Of a stretch of DNA of 38,162 bases, positions 7,539 to 17,172 are shown piece after piece (position 1 is the first letter of the stretch; every line of letters begins with the position of its first letter). The stretch is from Deltaproteobacteria bacterium (GTDB lineage: Bacteria > Desulfobacterota > Desulfobaccia > Desulfobaccales > 0-14-0-80-60-11). A program made the position numbers and the translations under genes. The notes below the pieces were generated by a model, which was not told where the DNA came from, ran no database searches, and saw only the letters and a program-made list of their open reading frames with translations. The DNA lies in assembly GCA_016208235.1 (NCBI GenBank), contig JACQYN010000257.1:1-38162 (forward strand), read 5' to 3'.

Positions 7539-9287
7539 CTAGGGGTGCGCACCGGATTTTTTATCCGGTAACCCCGCGCCAGCCAACAAGGCTTTGAGAA
7601 ACTCTGCGTTTTGATTGTCTTTTTTCGCCTTCATCAGCAGCAGGTAGTCCGAGGCGGCCAGGAAAACCAGCTTGCCGTCGCTAAAAGCCAGGGGAATCGT
7701 CTCTTTTTTACCGTCCACCTCCACCGTGAAAACCGCCTTGGCCAGTTTCTTTGATTCCTCCCACCGGGGAAAGGGAGAGGGCAGGTCCAGGTCCACCTCA
7801 TAGGTGCGGTCTCCCCAAGAGACCTTGACTCTTTGCAGGGAAGGCAGTTTGCTAGGCGGGCCCTTTTTTAAGCCTAATAAGCCATAGAGAGGCGTTTGGG
7901 GCTTTTTATCAGGGGTTTGGGGCTCAGCCGGGTTTAGGGAGAAAAATATCGGCTTTTTCGCGGCCAGCAATTTCTCCAACACCTGCGGTTTTTCATACTT
8001 ATAAGTTTCCGGCAAATAAAATATTTTGGCATTCGCCGGGAGAGGCTCGGCCAAAACTTGCTCCACCAGGAGAAAGTCCGGCGCCATGCCAGCGCGCAGC
8101 AGGCCCGCCAGGGTCCTGATACTTTGAGCGTTATCCGGTTGCCAGTACTGGGAGTAGCGGGGTTTTACCACATAGAGGCCGCTGCCCTTGCGGGTATCGG
8201 GATAGACCTGGACTCCTTTCGCCAGGGCCGCAAACATCGCCTGCCAGCGAACCTTGTCGGTCTCGTAAATATCTTTTTTGGTATCCATGTCCACCGGCCA
8301 GTAGCCCGCGCCCCGGGCGCCGCCGGCTACTGCCGCCAGAACATCCGCCTCCAGCTCCTGGGGGCTGGGGGTCTTCATTTTTGGCCCGCAGCGGTTGCTC
8401 TGGAGGAGGAGATAAAAAGGGACTCGTCCCTTGGTCGCGGCCCGCAGATAATTGCCCCAAGCCTCTGTTTGGTAAAGCCCCAGGGGATCTTCCGTAGTAC
8501 AGGCCCCCAACATGACGCTGAAAGCCCGGTTGCGAGTGACGATCAGGTCATAGATATCCCAGTAAGAAGCCCGCGGGAAGCTGGACCAGCGTTCCCCACA
8601 GACGGCGATGGTGGAGGGGTAGATGAATAGTTCCAATTTGGGATAGCGTTCCTTGAGGGTATCCCAGATCTTTTCATACCAGCGGTTTTGGATTTTCTGG
8701 AGCCAATCAAAATATTGGATTTTCTCTGCCTCACTCAAAGATCCGGTTATATTAAACCCCAGTTCCTTTTCCCCGGCCGCCTGATGCCGGGCCAGGGCTT
8801 GCTTGTCCACCCTTGCCCCCACCCATTCCTCTCCCCCGATGATCAGGCCGACAACGTTGGGGAATTCAGTAGAAAGTTTCGCCATGGCCAGGAGATAATC
8901 CAAAGTTTGTTTTTGAATATCCGGGTTCAAAGCAAAATCCAGCGTTGTGTTGGGCACTCCGGGTATCCCTCCCTTGGGGGAGACGCGGTTGGTGCGCAGC
9001 CAGACCTTGATTCCCCGTTTGGCGGCATCGGCCAGAAACCGCCGTTCCGGGGTAAATGGCGGCAGGCTTTTGGGATTGTTGAGCATTAAAACGGTAATGC
9101 CCTGCCGCTGAAATTGGTCCATGTAATCCAGGTAAATCCTGGCCCTTTCCGGCGGAGCCGCGACCATTCCCCATTGCCGAAAATCCCACCAGGGTCGGAA
9201 ATCCCCGGCCCATGCTTCCGAACTCCCCCAGATGGCCCCGAGCAGGAAAAGGGCCAATATCGTTCCGGACTTCAGCCCACGGCCCAT
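7539..9287 (-). CDS. Secreted protein of uncertain family, possible TIM-barrel glycosidase-like enzyme
   Basis: 582 aa; signal peptide MGRGLKSGTILALFLLGAIWGSSEAWA|GD; WWDFRQWGM, RGIKVWLRTNRVSPKG, VVGLIIGGEEW pattern resembling barrel hydrolases; family not firmly recognised. Confidence 0.5.
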   Translation of the reverse strand: MGRGLKSGTILALFLLGAIWGSSEAWAGDFRPWWDFRQWGMVAAPPERARIYLDYMDQFQRQGITVLMLNNPKSLPPFTPERRFLADAAKRGIKVWLRTNRVSPKGGIPGVPNTTLDFALNPDIQKQTLDYLLAMAKLSTEFPNVVGLIIGGEEWVGARVDKQALARHQAAGEKELGFNITGSLSEAEKIQYFDWLQKIQNRWYEKIWDTLKERYPKLELFIYPSTIAVCGERWSSFPRASYWDIYDLIVTRNRAFSVMLGACTTEDPLGLYQTEAWGNYLRAATKGRVPFYLLLQSNRCGPKMKTPSPQELEADVLAAVAGGARGAGYWPVDMDTKKDIYETDKVRWQAMFAALAKGVQVYPDTRKGSGLYVVKPRYSQYWQPDNAQSIRTLAGLLRAGMAPDFLLVEQVLAEPLPANAKIFYLPETYKYEKPQVLEKLLAAKKPIFFSLNPAEPQTPDKKPQTPLYGLLGLKKGPPSKLPSLQRVKVSWGDRTYEVDLDLPSPFPRWEESKKLAKAVFTVEVDGKKETIPLAFSDGKLVFLAASDYLLLMKAKKDNQNAEFLKALLAGAGLPDKKSGAHP

Positions 9288-9289
9288 TC

Positions 9290-9895
9290 TTAAAGCTTCT
9301 CCTTCTCCGGCTTAATTTGCTGACGATACTTCAGGACTTTGGCCGGCACCCCACCCGCAATGGCATAAGGGGGGATATCCTTGGTTACGACCGAGGACGC
9401 GGCAATGATGGAGCCCCGGCCAATTCTGACCCCCGGCAGAACTAAGGATTTCCCGCCCACCCAGACGTCATCCTCGATGACCACCTTTTCAGAAGATAGT
9501 CCCTGGAGCATCATGGGGATGTTAGTATCATCAAAGTTATGGATCGTAGCCGTGATCATCACGTAAGGAGAAATCATCACGTAACTGCCAATGACAATAT
9601 CGCCATATCGGGTACAGGATATCTGGGTATTTCTCCCAATGTGGCTGGAGTCGCCGATCTCAATGTTCCAGGGAAACCATATGTGCGTGGATTGGCCAAT
9701 AGCCGCCCCTTTGCCGCGAAAAGTGGAAAACAGGAAGCCATAGATGGCCCCCCGCAGCAGGTTACCGGCCTTTCCGGGAATAATCCCCAGTATAGCCTCT
9801 AGCCAGGCCCAGGCTTCTTTCTTGATATTGTCCAGGGTCAAAGGATACTTCTTGCGCATTTGCTTATCAGGTATCGCCATCCCTCTATCTCCCAA
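9290..9895 (-). CDS. Acyltransferase with left-handed beta-helix (hexapeptide repeats)
   Basis: [43 protein letters not shown]...[53 protein letters not shown]. Confidence 0.9.
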   Translation of the reverse strand: MGDRGMAIPDKQMRKKYPLTLDNIKKEAWAWLEAILGIIPGKAGNLLRGAIYGFLFSTFRGKGAAIGQSTHIWFPWNIEIGDSSHIGRNTQISCTRYGDIVIGSYVMISPYVMITATIHNFDDTNIPMMLQGLSSEKVVIEDDVWVGGKSLVLPGVRIGRGSIIAASSVVTKDIPPYAIAGGVPAKVLKYRQQIKPEKEKL

Positions 9896-9922
9896 GAATT
9901 GCCAAATCAGGCGATATTTCCC

Positions 9923-11116
9923 TTAGTTTTTAAAGAAATTGTCGTACAATTCTTTGGTGGTCACCAACATTTTCTCCAAGGACCAGCGCGTAGCTATTTC
10001 CCGGGCTTTTGATCGTCTCTTTTCCCGCTCTGCATCGTTTCGGACCAGATCCACCATCACCTGGGCTAATGCAGCAATGAAGCCGGTCTCATCCCCCTGA
10101 GGCACGACCGTAACGAGATCGCCCAAAATTTCCCCCACCCCGTCACACTCGTAGGCCACCACCGGCAGTTGCATCACCCCTCCCTCCACCAGGACGTTGG
10201 GAAGCCCTTCGTGCTCCGAAGGCATGATGAGGATGTCCAGAATCGCATAAATCCTGGCGATATCCTCTTGGTGGCGCAGGAAGGTCACCGCTTCCTGCAG
10301 GTTCCAGGCGGCCACGAGCCGCTCCAACTCCTGCCGAAAACCCATGGCCTCGGGCGGATCGGGGTCGCCGATAAACAGCAGTCTCAGGTTGGGGAACTGC
10401 TCCCTTAACGAATTCATAGCCTTAAGGGCCACGAGATGGCCTTTTCCGGGCACCAGCCTGGCCACCACCCCGACTATTACCTCTTCGGGACCGAAGCCCA
10501 GGGAATTCCTGATCTCCGCCTTCTTCTCCGGGGGCCAGGCCGCGGTTTGAAGGAAGGGGGCAAAATCACGCCCGGTATAAATCAGGTGATAGGTAGCGGG
10601 GTCTCCGATCCGGGACCGCCGGTAGCGGGCCATTAGTTCCCGGCCCACAAAAATGAAGGCAGAAGTGCAGTTCGCGGCCTGGCGCTCCAGCGCCAGAAAG
10701 GTCCATCTCTGCCAAGCCGGCTTATGATCCGGAAAAGAGGAGCCATGGACCCCGTGGACCACGAAAGGCACGCCCGCGGCCCAGGCCGCCAGCCGGCCCA
10801 GGATGCCGGCCTTGGCCAGGTGAGTGTGCACCAGGTCATAGCGGTTCCGGCGGAAAATTTTCCTGATGGCCAGGAATGCCAGGGGATCCAAAGGGACGGA
10901 AACTTCTTTCCGCATCTGGTCCACCACGAAAATCCGCCAGCCCCGGCCCCGCAGCGACTCCAGAAAAACGGGGTCCACTTCGTGCCCCACGATCAGGTCA
11001 ACTTCGTATCCATGCTTCTTCAGATAATCCACTTCCAGGACCGTGCGGCGGCTGGAGCCGTAGCGGCCATTAAGATTGGTGATTAGGTGACAGATTTTGG
11101 GGGGTCTGGTGGTCAT
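9923..11116 (-). CDS. Glycosyltransferase family 4 (GT-B)
   Basis: DLVHTHLAKAGILGRLAAWAAGVP; GVVARLVPGKGHLVALKAM; ILIMPSEHEGLPNVLVEGGVMQLPVVAYECDGVGEIL. Confidence 0.92.
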   Translation of the reverse strand: MTTRPPKICHLITNLNGRYGSSRRTVLEVDYLKKHGYEVDLIVGHEVDPVFLESLRGRGWRIFVVDQMRKEVSVPLDPLAFLAIRKIFRRNRYDLVHTHLAKAGILGRLAAWAAGVPFVVHGVHGSSFPDHKPAWQRWTFLALERQAANCTSAFIFVGRELMARYRRSRIGDPATYHLIYTGRDFAPFLQTAAWPPEKKAEIRNSLGFGPEEVIVGVVARLVPGKGHLVALKAMNSLREQFPNLRLLFIGDPDPPEAMGFRQELERLVAAWNLQEAVTFLRHQEDIARIYAILDILIMPSEHEGLPNVLVEGGVMQLPVVAYECDGVGEILGDLVTVVPQGDETGFIAALAQVMVDLVRNDAEREKRRSKAREIATRWSLEKMLVTTKELYDNFFKN

Positions 11117-12414
11117 AAATAGCTGGGCCGCTGGGCTGCGGACGTAACCGGTGCCCCGTCATCTTTCATGGGCGCTTTTATGGTCAGAAGATCCGGTGCC
11201 GGAGCTTGATGGTCTAGTTCCACCAAGGAAAGAAACAGGCCGTATTCAATGGCAAACGTGATGGAAAAGAAACCCTTGTACCCCAAAAGAACGGTCATGC
11301 TGCCGACCATGCTGGCGGCCAGGCACAATGCGTACCAATTAAGCGGCTCCGGCGCTTTACGAGCCATTTTAAACAAGGTGAAAAAGGTCAGGAGCATCAA
11401 GGTCAAAAACGGAATGAACCCAAACAGACCATTGCTGGCCAACTGATCCAAGTAGCCGTTATGCAACGCAGTTTCAGCGCCAAACAATTTGGTAACCTGA
11501 CGGGTGACCTCTTCATGTCCCACCCCGAAGAGCGGGTGAGCCTGGAAAATATGCCATGCCAACGAATCCATCCTTAGGCGGCCCTCAAAGGTATGGTAAG
11601 AGGTTTTGCCCAAGGCAAAGCCCTGGTAAACTCTCTCCAAGCGATGCGACATCCAGCCCACCGCAATAATGATGATCAGGAACCCGCCCAGGATAAGCAA
11701 GATTTTCCAAACCGCCGCTCGAGTCCGAAAGGCCAGGAAAACGCTCATGAAGAACATAACCATTAAGGTGGCCACCCAGGAATTCCGCGACTGGGTAATG
11801 ATCAGGGCGAACAACAATATCCCGATACTGATCAAGGCCAACAGGCGGGAGACCATAAACCCCTTGCGCCAGGCGGCGATCAGCAGCAGCGGCAACGCGG
11901 CATTGATAATTAAGCCGTATTCCCCGTAACTTTTCAGGACGCCGATGGTGCGGCCGTAAGGCATTGCCGTCCCGTAGAACTCCCGGGCCACGTCAGTTTG
12001 GTGGGCGCCTAAAGGATTGATATGGAATACTGCACAGATAATGGTGAACATGGCCATCAGGCAAATGCCCAAAACCAATAAGTTCAAGACCCGGCGATAG
12101 CTTGCCAGGTCCCGGCAGACCGCGTAGGTAGTCAGGATGAATATGAAAAAGACGGCCCGCCCCCCGGTATGGAGAAACTCCACTAAATTCCACATGCGAG
12201 CCAGAGTTAACAAATCAGCAGTTATTATCCAAAAACACAGGGCAAAAAATATTATCTGCACGACATAATGAGGACGCGGCTTGGGACCAAGAAATCGCGC
12301 CATCAAGAAAAGGAGCAATATGCCCCCGATGATGGCCTGGAGGGGGACCACCATGAGCCGGGGCATGGGGAAAAGGGAATGGGTTAATACTACCAGGTAA
12401 TAGAAATTTTCCAT
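11113..12414 (-). CDS. O-antigen ligase/polymerase-like membrane protein (Wzy/WaaL family)
   Basis: 433 aa polytopic; ITQSRNSWVATLMVMFF, FEGRLRMDSLAWHIFQAHPLFGVGHEEV, LHNGYLDQLASNGLFGFIPF. Confidence 0.88.
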   Translation of the reverse strand: MENFYYLVVLTHSLFPMPRLMVVPLQAIIGGILLLFLMARFLGPKPRPHYVVQIIFFALCFWIITADLLTLARMWNLVEFLHTGGRAVFFIFILTTYAVCRDLASYRRVLNLLVLGICLMAMFTIICAVFHINPLGAHQTDVAREFYGTAMPYGRTIGVLKSYGEYGLIINAALPLLLIAAWRKGFMVSRLLALISIGILLFALIITQSRNSWVATLMVMFFMSVFLAFRTRAAVWKILLILGGFLIIIIAVGWMSHRLERVYQGFALGKTSYHTFEGRLRMDSLAWHIFQAHPLFGVGHEEVTRQVTKLFGAETALHNGYLDQLASNGLFGFIPFLTLMLLTFFTLFKMARKAPEPLNWYALCLAASMVGSMTVLLGYKGFFSITFAIEYGLFLSLVELDHQAPAPDLLTIKAPMKDDGAPVTSAAQRPSYL

Positions 12415-12492
12415 GGCACTAAGACATAATCAAAATGAATGTCCAACCCTTTTGCCAGGATGCCTGGTTAAGGGTATGTCCGAATAGAAAAG

Positions 12493-13464
12493 CTACTTCC
12501 CTTGAACTGTGATGTCCTGGGCCCAGCCGGTTTGCCGGCCCATCCGGGAATCTCGCAGAGCTTCCCGAATCTCCAGATGGTCCGCCCCGAAAGGGGTAAC
12601 CGATTTCTTGGCCCGGACCAATTGCCAGGCAAACTCCCATAAACGCCGGAAGACCTGCACTGGCGAGGCCTTAAACCCGAGCAGGAGATACTTGCCGGTC
12701 TGCTTTACATCTTTGCGGAGAGCGGCCAGATAAGCCAGCCGCAAATAGCCCTCCACCCGGGCCTCCCGGCTTGCCCAGGTCAGCCGGGGAAGATAACTGG
12801 CCCGCAACTGCTCGCTGACCGACAGGATGCGGCCCGTCTGGGTGAGGCTCAAGGCGGTCTCGTGGGAACGATAAAGATACAGGTCCCGGTGCAAGGGTTG
12901 AAGCTGGAAAGCAAGCGCGGTCCGCAGCCAGTATTCATAGTCCTCCACGCCGGTGTAGGCCGCGCTGAAATCCCCCACCTGCTCCCTGACCCTCCGCCGG
13001 TAGAGGAAGCAAGGCCCCACGCAATTGGTGTAGGCCAGGGCTTCCGGGTCCTTGACCGTTACCCGCAGCAGCCACTGGCCCTGGCTGTCTATCAAACTGA
13101 AATCTGCATAGACAAAGTCCACTTCCGGGTGGGCTTCCAGGAAGGCCAGGAGTTCAGCCAGGGTTTCCGGGCGGAAACGGTTGTCGTCCGAGGTCCAGGT
13201 GAGATATTCCCCCCGGGCCTGGGCAAACCCGGTGTTCAGCGCGCCGGGCAGCTTGCGGTTGACCTCGTGGCGCACTGACCGGATGCGGCGGTCCAGGCCG
13301 ACATAATGGGCAATGATGTCCGGAGTGCTGTCGGTGGAACAGTCGTCCACAATGATCAGCTCCCAGTTTTCATAGGTCTGGGCCAGGCAACTGTCAATGG
13401 ACTCCGCCAAATAGCGGGACCCGTTATAGACCGGCAAGACGATGGAGATTAACGGCTTTTCCAA
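12493..13464 (-). CDS. Glycosyltransferase family 2
   Basis: ISIVLPVYNGSRYLAESIDSCLAQTYENWELIIVDDCSTDSTPDII...YLTWTSDDNRFRPETL. Confidence 0.93.
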   Translation of the reverse strand: MEKPLISIVLPVYNGSRYLAESIDSCLAQTYENWELIIVDDCSTDSTPDIIAHYVGLDRRIRSVRHEVNRKLPGALNTGFAQARGEYLTWTSDDNRFRPETLAELLAFLEAHPEVDFVYADFSLIDSQGQWLLRVTVKDPEALAYTNCVGPCFLYRRRVREQVGDFSAAYTGVEDYEYWLRTALAFQLQPLHRDLYLYRSHETALSLTQTGRILSVSEQLRASYLPRLTWASREARVEGYLRLAYLAALRKDVKQTGKYLLLGFKASPVQVFRRLWEFAWQLVRAKKSVTPFGADHLEIREALRDSRMGRQTGWAQDITVQGK

Positions 13465-13485
13465 TGATGGCCCCTTGCGCCGGTT

Positions 13486-14619
13486 CTAGTGAGCATACTC
13501 CATTCCCAGGGTTCTTGCCCCTTCCAGCCAGCGGTCCTTCCAGGTGTTGGCCGCGGCAATCGCCAGCCTCCTGGTGATAAAGCCCTGGTCATCAGCCAGG
13601 CGCAGCCCTTCGCCGAGGGCCTCCTCCCATTCCCCCACCGTGGCGCAGCCGTAAACCACCCCCTCAGCTTCATACCGGCGGACGTCCGCCATGGGCGCGG
13701 AGACCACGGGCTTGCCCATGGCCAGGTATTCGTACAGCTTAATAGGGCTCACCGCGGCCACCAGGGCGTTGCGCTTGAAGGGGATCAGGCAGACATCGGC
13801 CTGATCCAAAACCCGGGGCACGTCGTGATAGGGCACGGCCCCCTGGTAGAAGACGTTGCCAGTCTCCCGGAGGAAACGGGAAAACCGGTTTTTCACCAGG
13901 TAGCTCACCGGCCCGTAGAGATGAAAAGCGAAATTCTTGAGCCGGGAGGCCAGGTTGCCCAGCAGGTCCAGGTCCAGCCAGTCGCTGATGGTGCCCACGT
14001 AGGTGGCCACCGGCCGGTCCCGGGATGGTTCGGCCCCGGCTCTCTTAGACCGGTAAGCCTGGAAAAAGGCGAAGTCGCAGCCATTAGGCAGCAGGTGAAC
14101 TTTCCCGGGGCAAAACCGGGAAAACTTGTCCTCCAGTCCCGGGGACACCGCCCAGATGACCCGGGCCAGTTCTCCCACCTGCCGTTCGAACCGGGCAATT
14201 TCGGCCACGAGGTCCTTATAACCGGTGAATTCCCCCCATTCTTCCAGGCAATCATAGATCACCGGGGGAAGCCGGTCTTCCAGGAAAAAATCAAAAGCCG
14301 GATGGGTAATTATCATAAAATCGTAACGGTCCAGGCGCGCTCCCACGGCCCGGGCCAGGAGGCGCCGCCGCAGGCGGTCCGTCCACCGCCGGGCCCAAGC
14401 ATAGCGGTAATAGATCTGCCTGGGAAAAGGATCAGGAATCCGGATAACCCGGCTGGCCCAGGCATCAAGGGGGTGCCCCCGGCCCACTCTTTTCAGGTGT
14501 TTGAGGGGCGTAAAGGTGACCACATCGGCAACATGGCCCCGCAACCGGCTTTCCCTCACCAGATGATGGGTCCGGCTGACCAGGGCATCCCAGGGAGTTA
14601 AAAAGAGAACGCGTTTCAT
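13486..14619 (-). CDS. Glycosyltransferase (GT-B, GT4-like)
   Basis: VATYVGTISDWLDLDLL; DVCLIPFKRNALVAAVSPIKLYEYLAMGKPVVSAPMADV. Confidence 0.88.
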   Translation of the reverse strand: MKRVLFLTPWDALVSRTHHLVRESRLRGHVADVVTFTPLKHLKRVGRGHPLDAWASRVIRIPDPFPRQIYYRYAWARRWTDRLRRRLLARAVGARLDRYDFMIITHPAFDFFLEDRLPPVIYDCLEEWGEFTGYKDLVAEIARFERQVGELARVIWAVSPGLEDKFSRFCPGKVHLLPNGCDFAFFQAYRSKRAGAEPSRDRPVATYVGTISDWLDLDLLGNLASRLKNFAFHLYGPVSYLVKNRFSRFLRETGNVFYQGAVPYHDVPRVLDQADVCLIPFKRNALVAAVSPIKLYEYLAMGKPVVSAPMADVRRYEAEGVVYGCATVGEWEEALGEGLRLADDQGFITRRLAIAAANTWKDRWLEGARTLGMEYAH

Positions 14620-14622
14620 GGT

Positions 14623-15615
14623 TCAAGGATTATCAAATACCAAGTCGTTTCCCTGGCCCCGACTTTTGAAAAAAGCCAGTAACCGGTGTCCCTGGCCGAA
14701 TTTCACCCAGGGATCTTTGGCGGTCAGGTCTTTAAACAACTTCACCATTTGTCCCAAAACGACCCCTCCAGGAATCTTTTGCAGCCAGGCCTTCATTTTT
14801 TTTCTGGTTTGAAGAGGGGCTGCTTTACCGCTGCCCGCCGTAGCCCAATAAAGGAGGTCCAGGCCTTCGGACCCGGCCATATGAACCAGAACCTCGGGGG
14901 TAAAAAAATATAAATGCTCAAAACTGGTCCGAAAGCCTAGCCACTCCTCTTTTAATTGCCTACCGCAAGCGTAGTTGGGCGTGCTCAGGACCACAAGCCC
15001 TCCAGGAGCCAAGAACAGGGCGATTTCTTTGAGAAATGCCCTAGGGCTGAGCACATGCTCAATGACTTCCAGGGCGAGGATGATGTCAAAGCTTTCTGCC
15101 GGAATATCCAGATGTTCCAGGTCCCCCACCCGGACTTCCAGACCGTACCTTTCCTTGGCCACCTGGGCGGCGTACTCAGAGATTTCCACCCCCATGGTCA
15201 GCGCCCCGCGGCTGTGGGCTAAAGCCAACAGTTCTCCGGTGGCGCAGCCGATTTCCAGGAGACGGCTGCCTTTCAGGGGCATTAGTTGTTGGATTTTCTC
15301 CAATTCCCAGGACTTCCGGAGTTTCAGCCAGGGGATGGCAAAGGTGGCATAGCTATTATACCCGATGCCCGTATCTTTTGCGTCATCTGACCCCACAAAG
15401 TAGGACTCTCCATAAAACTTGGACAAATGCTCTTTCTTAGGACGGGGATTAATAAAGGCTAGGCCGCAACTCGCGCACTCCACCACCCGGAGGTCGTCGG
15501 CCCGTATGACCACCATCTGCACCTGTTTTGATCCGCAGGCGTCGCAAGCCACCTCCTCCAGCTGGCCCATATGCCAGCGCCATTTTGGGCCTGTTGCTGT
15601 TTCCGGACTACTCAT
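14623..15615 (-). CDS. Class I SAM-dependent methyltransferase with N-terminal zinc-ribbon-like segment
   Basis: start chosen at 15615 to give ATGA overlap with the upstream gene; CDACGSKQVQMVVIRADDLRVVECASCGLAFINPRP; LLEIGCATGELLALA; FDIILALEVIEHV. Confidence 0.88.
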   Translation of the reverse strand: MSSPETATGPKWRWHMGQLEEVACDACGSKQVQMVVIRADDLRVVECASCGLAFINPRPKKEHLSKFYGESYFVGSDDAKDTGIGYNSYATFAIPWLKLRKSWELEKIQQLMPLKGSRLLEIGCATGELLALAHSRGALTMGVEISEYAAQVAKERYGLEVRVGDLEHLDIPAESFDIILALEVIEHVLSPRAFLKEIALFLAPGGLVVLSTPNYACGRQLKEEWLGFRTSFEHLYFFTPEVLVHMAGSEGLDLLYWATAGSGKAAPLQTRKKMKAWLQKIPGGVVLGQMVKLFKDLTAKDPWVKFGQGHRLLAFFKSRGQGNDLVFDNP

Positions 15616-17072
15616 ACGCCCTCTGCCTGCCAGAGACTCCGTAACTTTTCCCGGGGAATAAGACGCCATATCCAGAAGCTGGCTATTCCCGCCAAAATTA
15701 TCGACAAGGACAGGAACCAGGGACCGGCGATACGTTGCGACCCCAGAGCCAATCCCAGACCCAAGGCGGTGGAGAGCAAAAGTAGCAAAGAAGAGTTAGC
15801 GCACTTTCTGCCGAATTTGCCAGCCGCATATAATAAGGACCACCCGGTATGACATAAGTAGGAAATAAGGTAGGCTATCGCCATGCCGAAAGCCCCATGG
15901 GCGGGAACCAGAATAAGGACAAAGATAATCAACACCATGGCCCAACCGAAGTTCATGATACAGCCAGCCCACATGCGGCCAGCCCCCACCAGGGCTTGAC
16001 CTATGGTCTGGCTGGCCACGTTCAAAACGGTCACCACCACCATCAGCGCCAGGACCACCCCGCCCTCAATAAACTGGGAGCCGTAAAGGCGGATGAGCCA
16101 GGGGCTCAAGCCGATGACCACGAATCCCAGGGCCAGGCTGAAGCTCCAGGTGGCCTTGAGGTTGAGGTTCACCAACCGGGTGAAGTGCGCGGCGTTGTTG
16201 TCACCGTGCAGTTCCGATAAGGTGGGCACAACCACCATGCCCACGATGAAGGGCAGAAACACGAGAAACATACGAAATTGATTGGCGGCGTTGAACAGGC
16301 CCAGTTCGGCGTAACCGTTGGGCTGGTTGGCCAGAATGGCGTTGGCGGCCCAGGTAGCCGGCGTGGCCAGGCTGGCGGCCAGGAGGGCCGGCAGGGAAAA
16401 ATCCCACAGGGTGCGGCGCTCCGCCCAACTGCCCCGGTAAACCAATACTATTCCATGATTGGCACACTCCTGCCGCACCGCCCTAAGGGCCAGCATGGCA
16501 CCGGCCAGGCTCGACACCAAAAGGGCCAGCATGGCGCCCATGAGTCCCATAAGGTAGACCATGACGACAGTGAGGGGCAGGGTGAGGCCCCCGGTCAGGA
16601 GATTGACCCGGGCCGAGGTCCTGAAGGCCTGGAAGCCGGAAAGGGTGCCGGTCTGGACTCCCAAAAGGGCGGAGGGTATGAGGGACAACGCCCCCACTTG
16701 CAAGTAGGGAGCCAGGTGAGGGGCGTTTAAGGTCCGGGCGGCCAGCCAGGGAGCCGCCAGGAGGAAGGCCAGGGTCAGTGCGAGCCCCGTGGCAACGGCC
16801 ACCAGATTGCAGAGGCCGGTGAGGCGGCCCAGGCGCTGGGGGTCTTTGGTCTTCAGTTCGGCCACGTACTTGGTGTTGGTGAGCCCCAGCCCGAAACCCG
16901 CGAAAATCCCCAATACCACCATGGTGCTCTGGATCATGGCGTATTCGCCGAACCCGGCCTTGCCCAGGAAACGGGCCACAATCACCGCGGCGGCTAAAAT
17001 AGAGACCTTCCAGGCCACCGTACCCACCAAGCTCCAGAAAATCCCTCGGGCAAACCTTTTGCTCTGCTTCAT
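15612..17072 (-). CDS. Oligosaccharide flippase / polysaccharide biosynthesis protein (Wzx/MurJ-like superfamily)
   Basis: 486 aa polytopic; GIFWSLVGTVAWKVSILAAAVIVARFLGKAGFGEYAMIQSTMVVLGIFAGFGLGLTNTKYVAE. Confidence 0.9.
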   Translation of the reverse strand: MKQSKRFARGIFWSLVGTVAWKVSILAAAVIVARFLGKAGFGEYAMIQSTMVVLGIFAGFGLGLTNTKYVAELKTKDPQRLGRLTGLCNLVAVATGLALTLAFLLAAPWLAARTLNAPHLAPYLQVGALSLIPSALLGVQTGTLSGFQAFRTSARVNLLTGGLTLPLTVVMVYLMGLMGAMLALLVSSLAGAMLALRAVRQECANHGIVLVYRGSWAERRTLWDFSLPALLAASLATPATWAANAILANQPNGYAELGLFNAANQFRMFLVFLPFIVGMVVVPTLSELHGDNNAAHFTRLVNLNLKATWSFSLALGFVVIGLSPWLIRLYGSQFIEGGVVLALMVVVTVLNVASQTIGQALVGAGRMWAGCIMNFGWAMVLIIFVLILVPAHGAFGMAIAYLISYLCHTGWSLLYAAGKFGRKCANSSLLLLLSTALGLGLALGSQRIAGPWFLSLSIILAGIASFWIWRLIPREKLRSLWQAEGV

Positions 17073-17172
17073 GATCGGCGAACAGGACTCCGGAGCCCAT
17101 CTCGATGGCCTCGGGCCGGGAGAGGACTACAAACGGTTCTGCCGTCCTTCCCCAGGGGTTTTATCCTCAAGG

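Noticed and set aside
13489-14601. Long plus-strand ORF (370 aa) antisense to the glycosyltransferase at 13486-14619
   Set aside because: Low-complexity Gly/Pro/His-rich translation without recognisable domains; the minus-strand frame has clear GT motifs. GC-rich antisense artefact.
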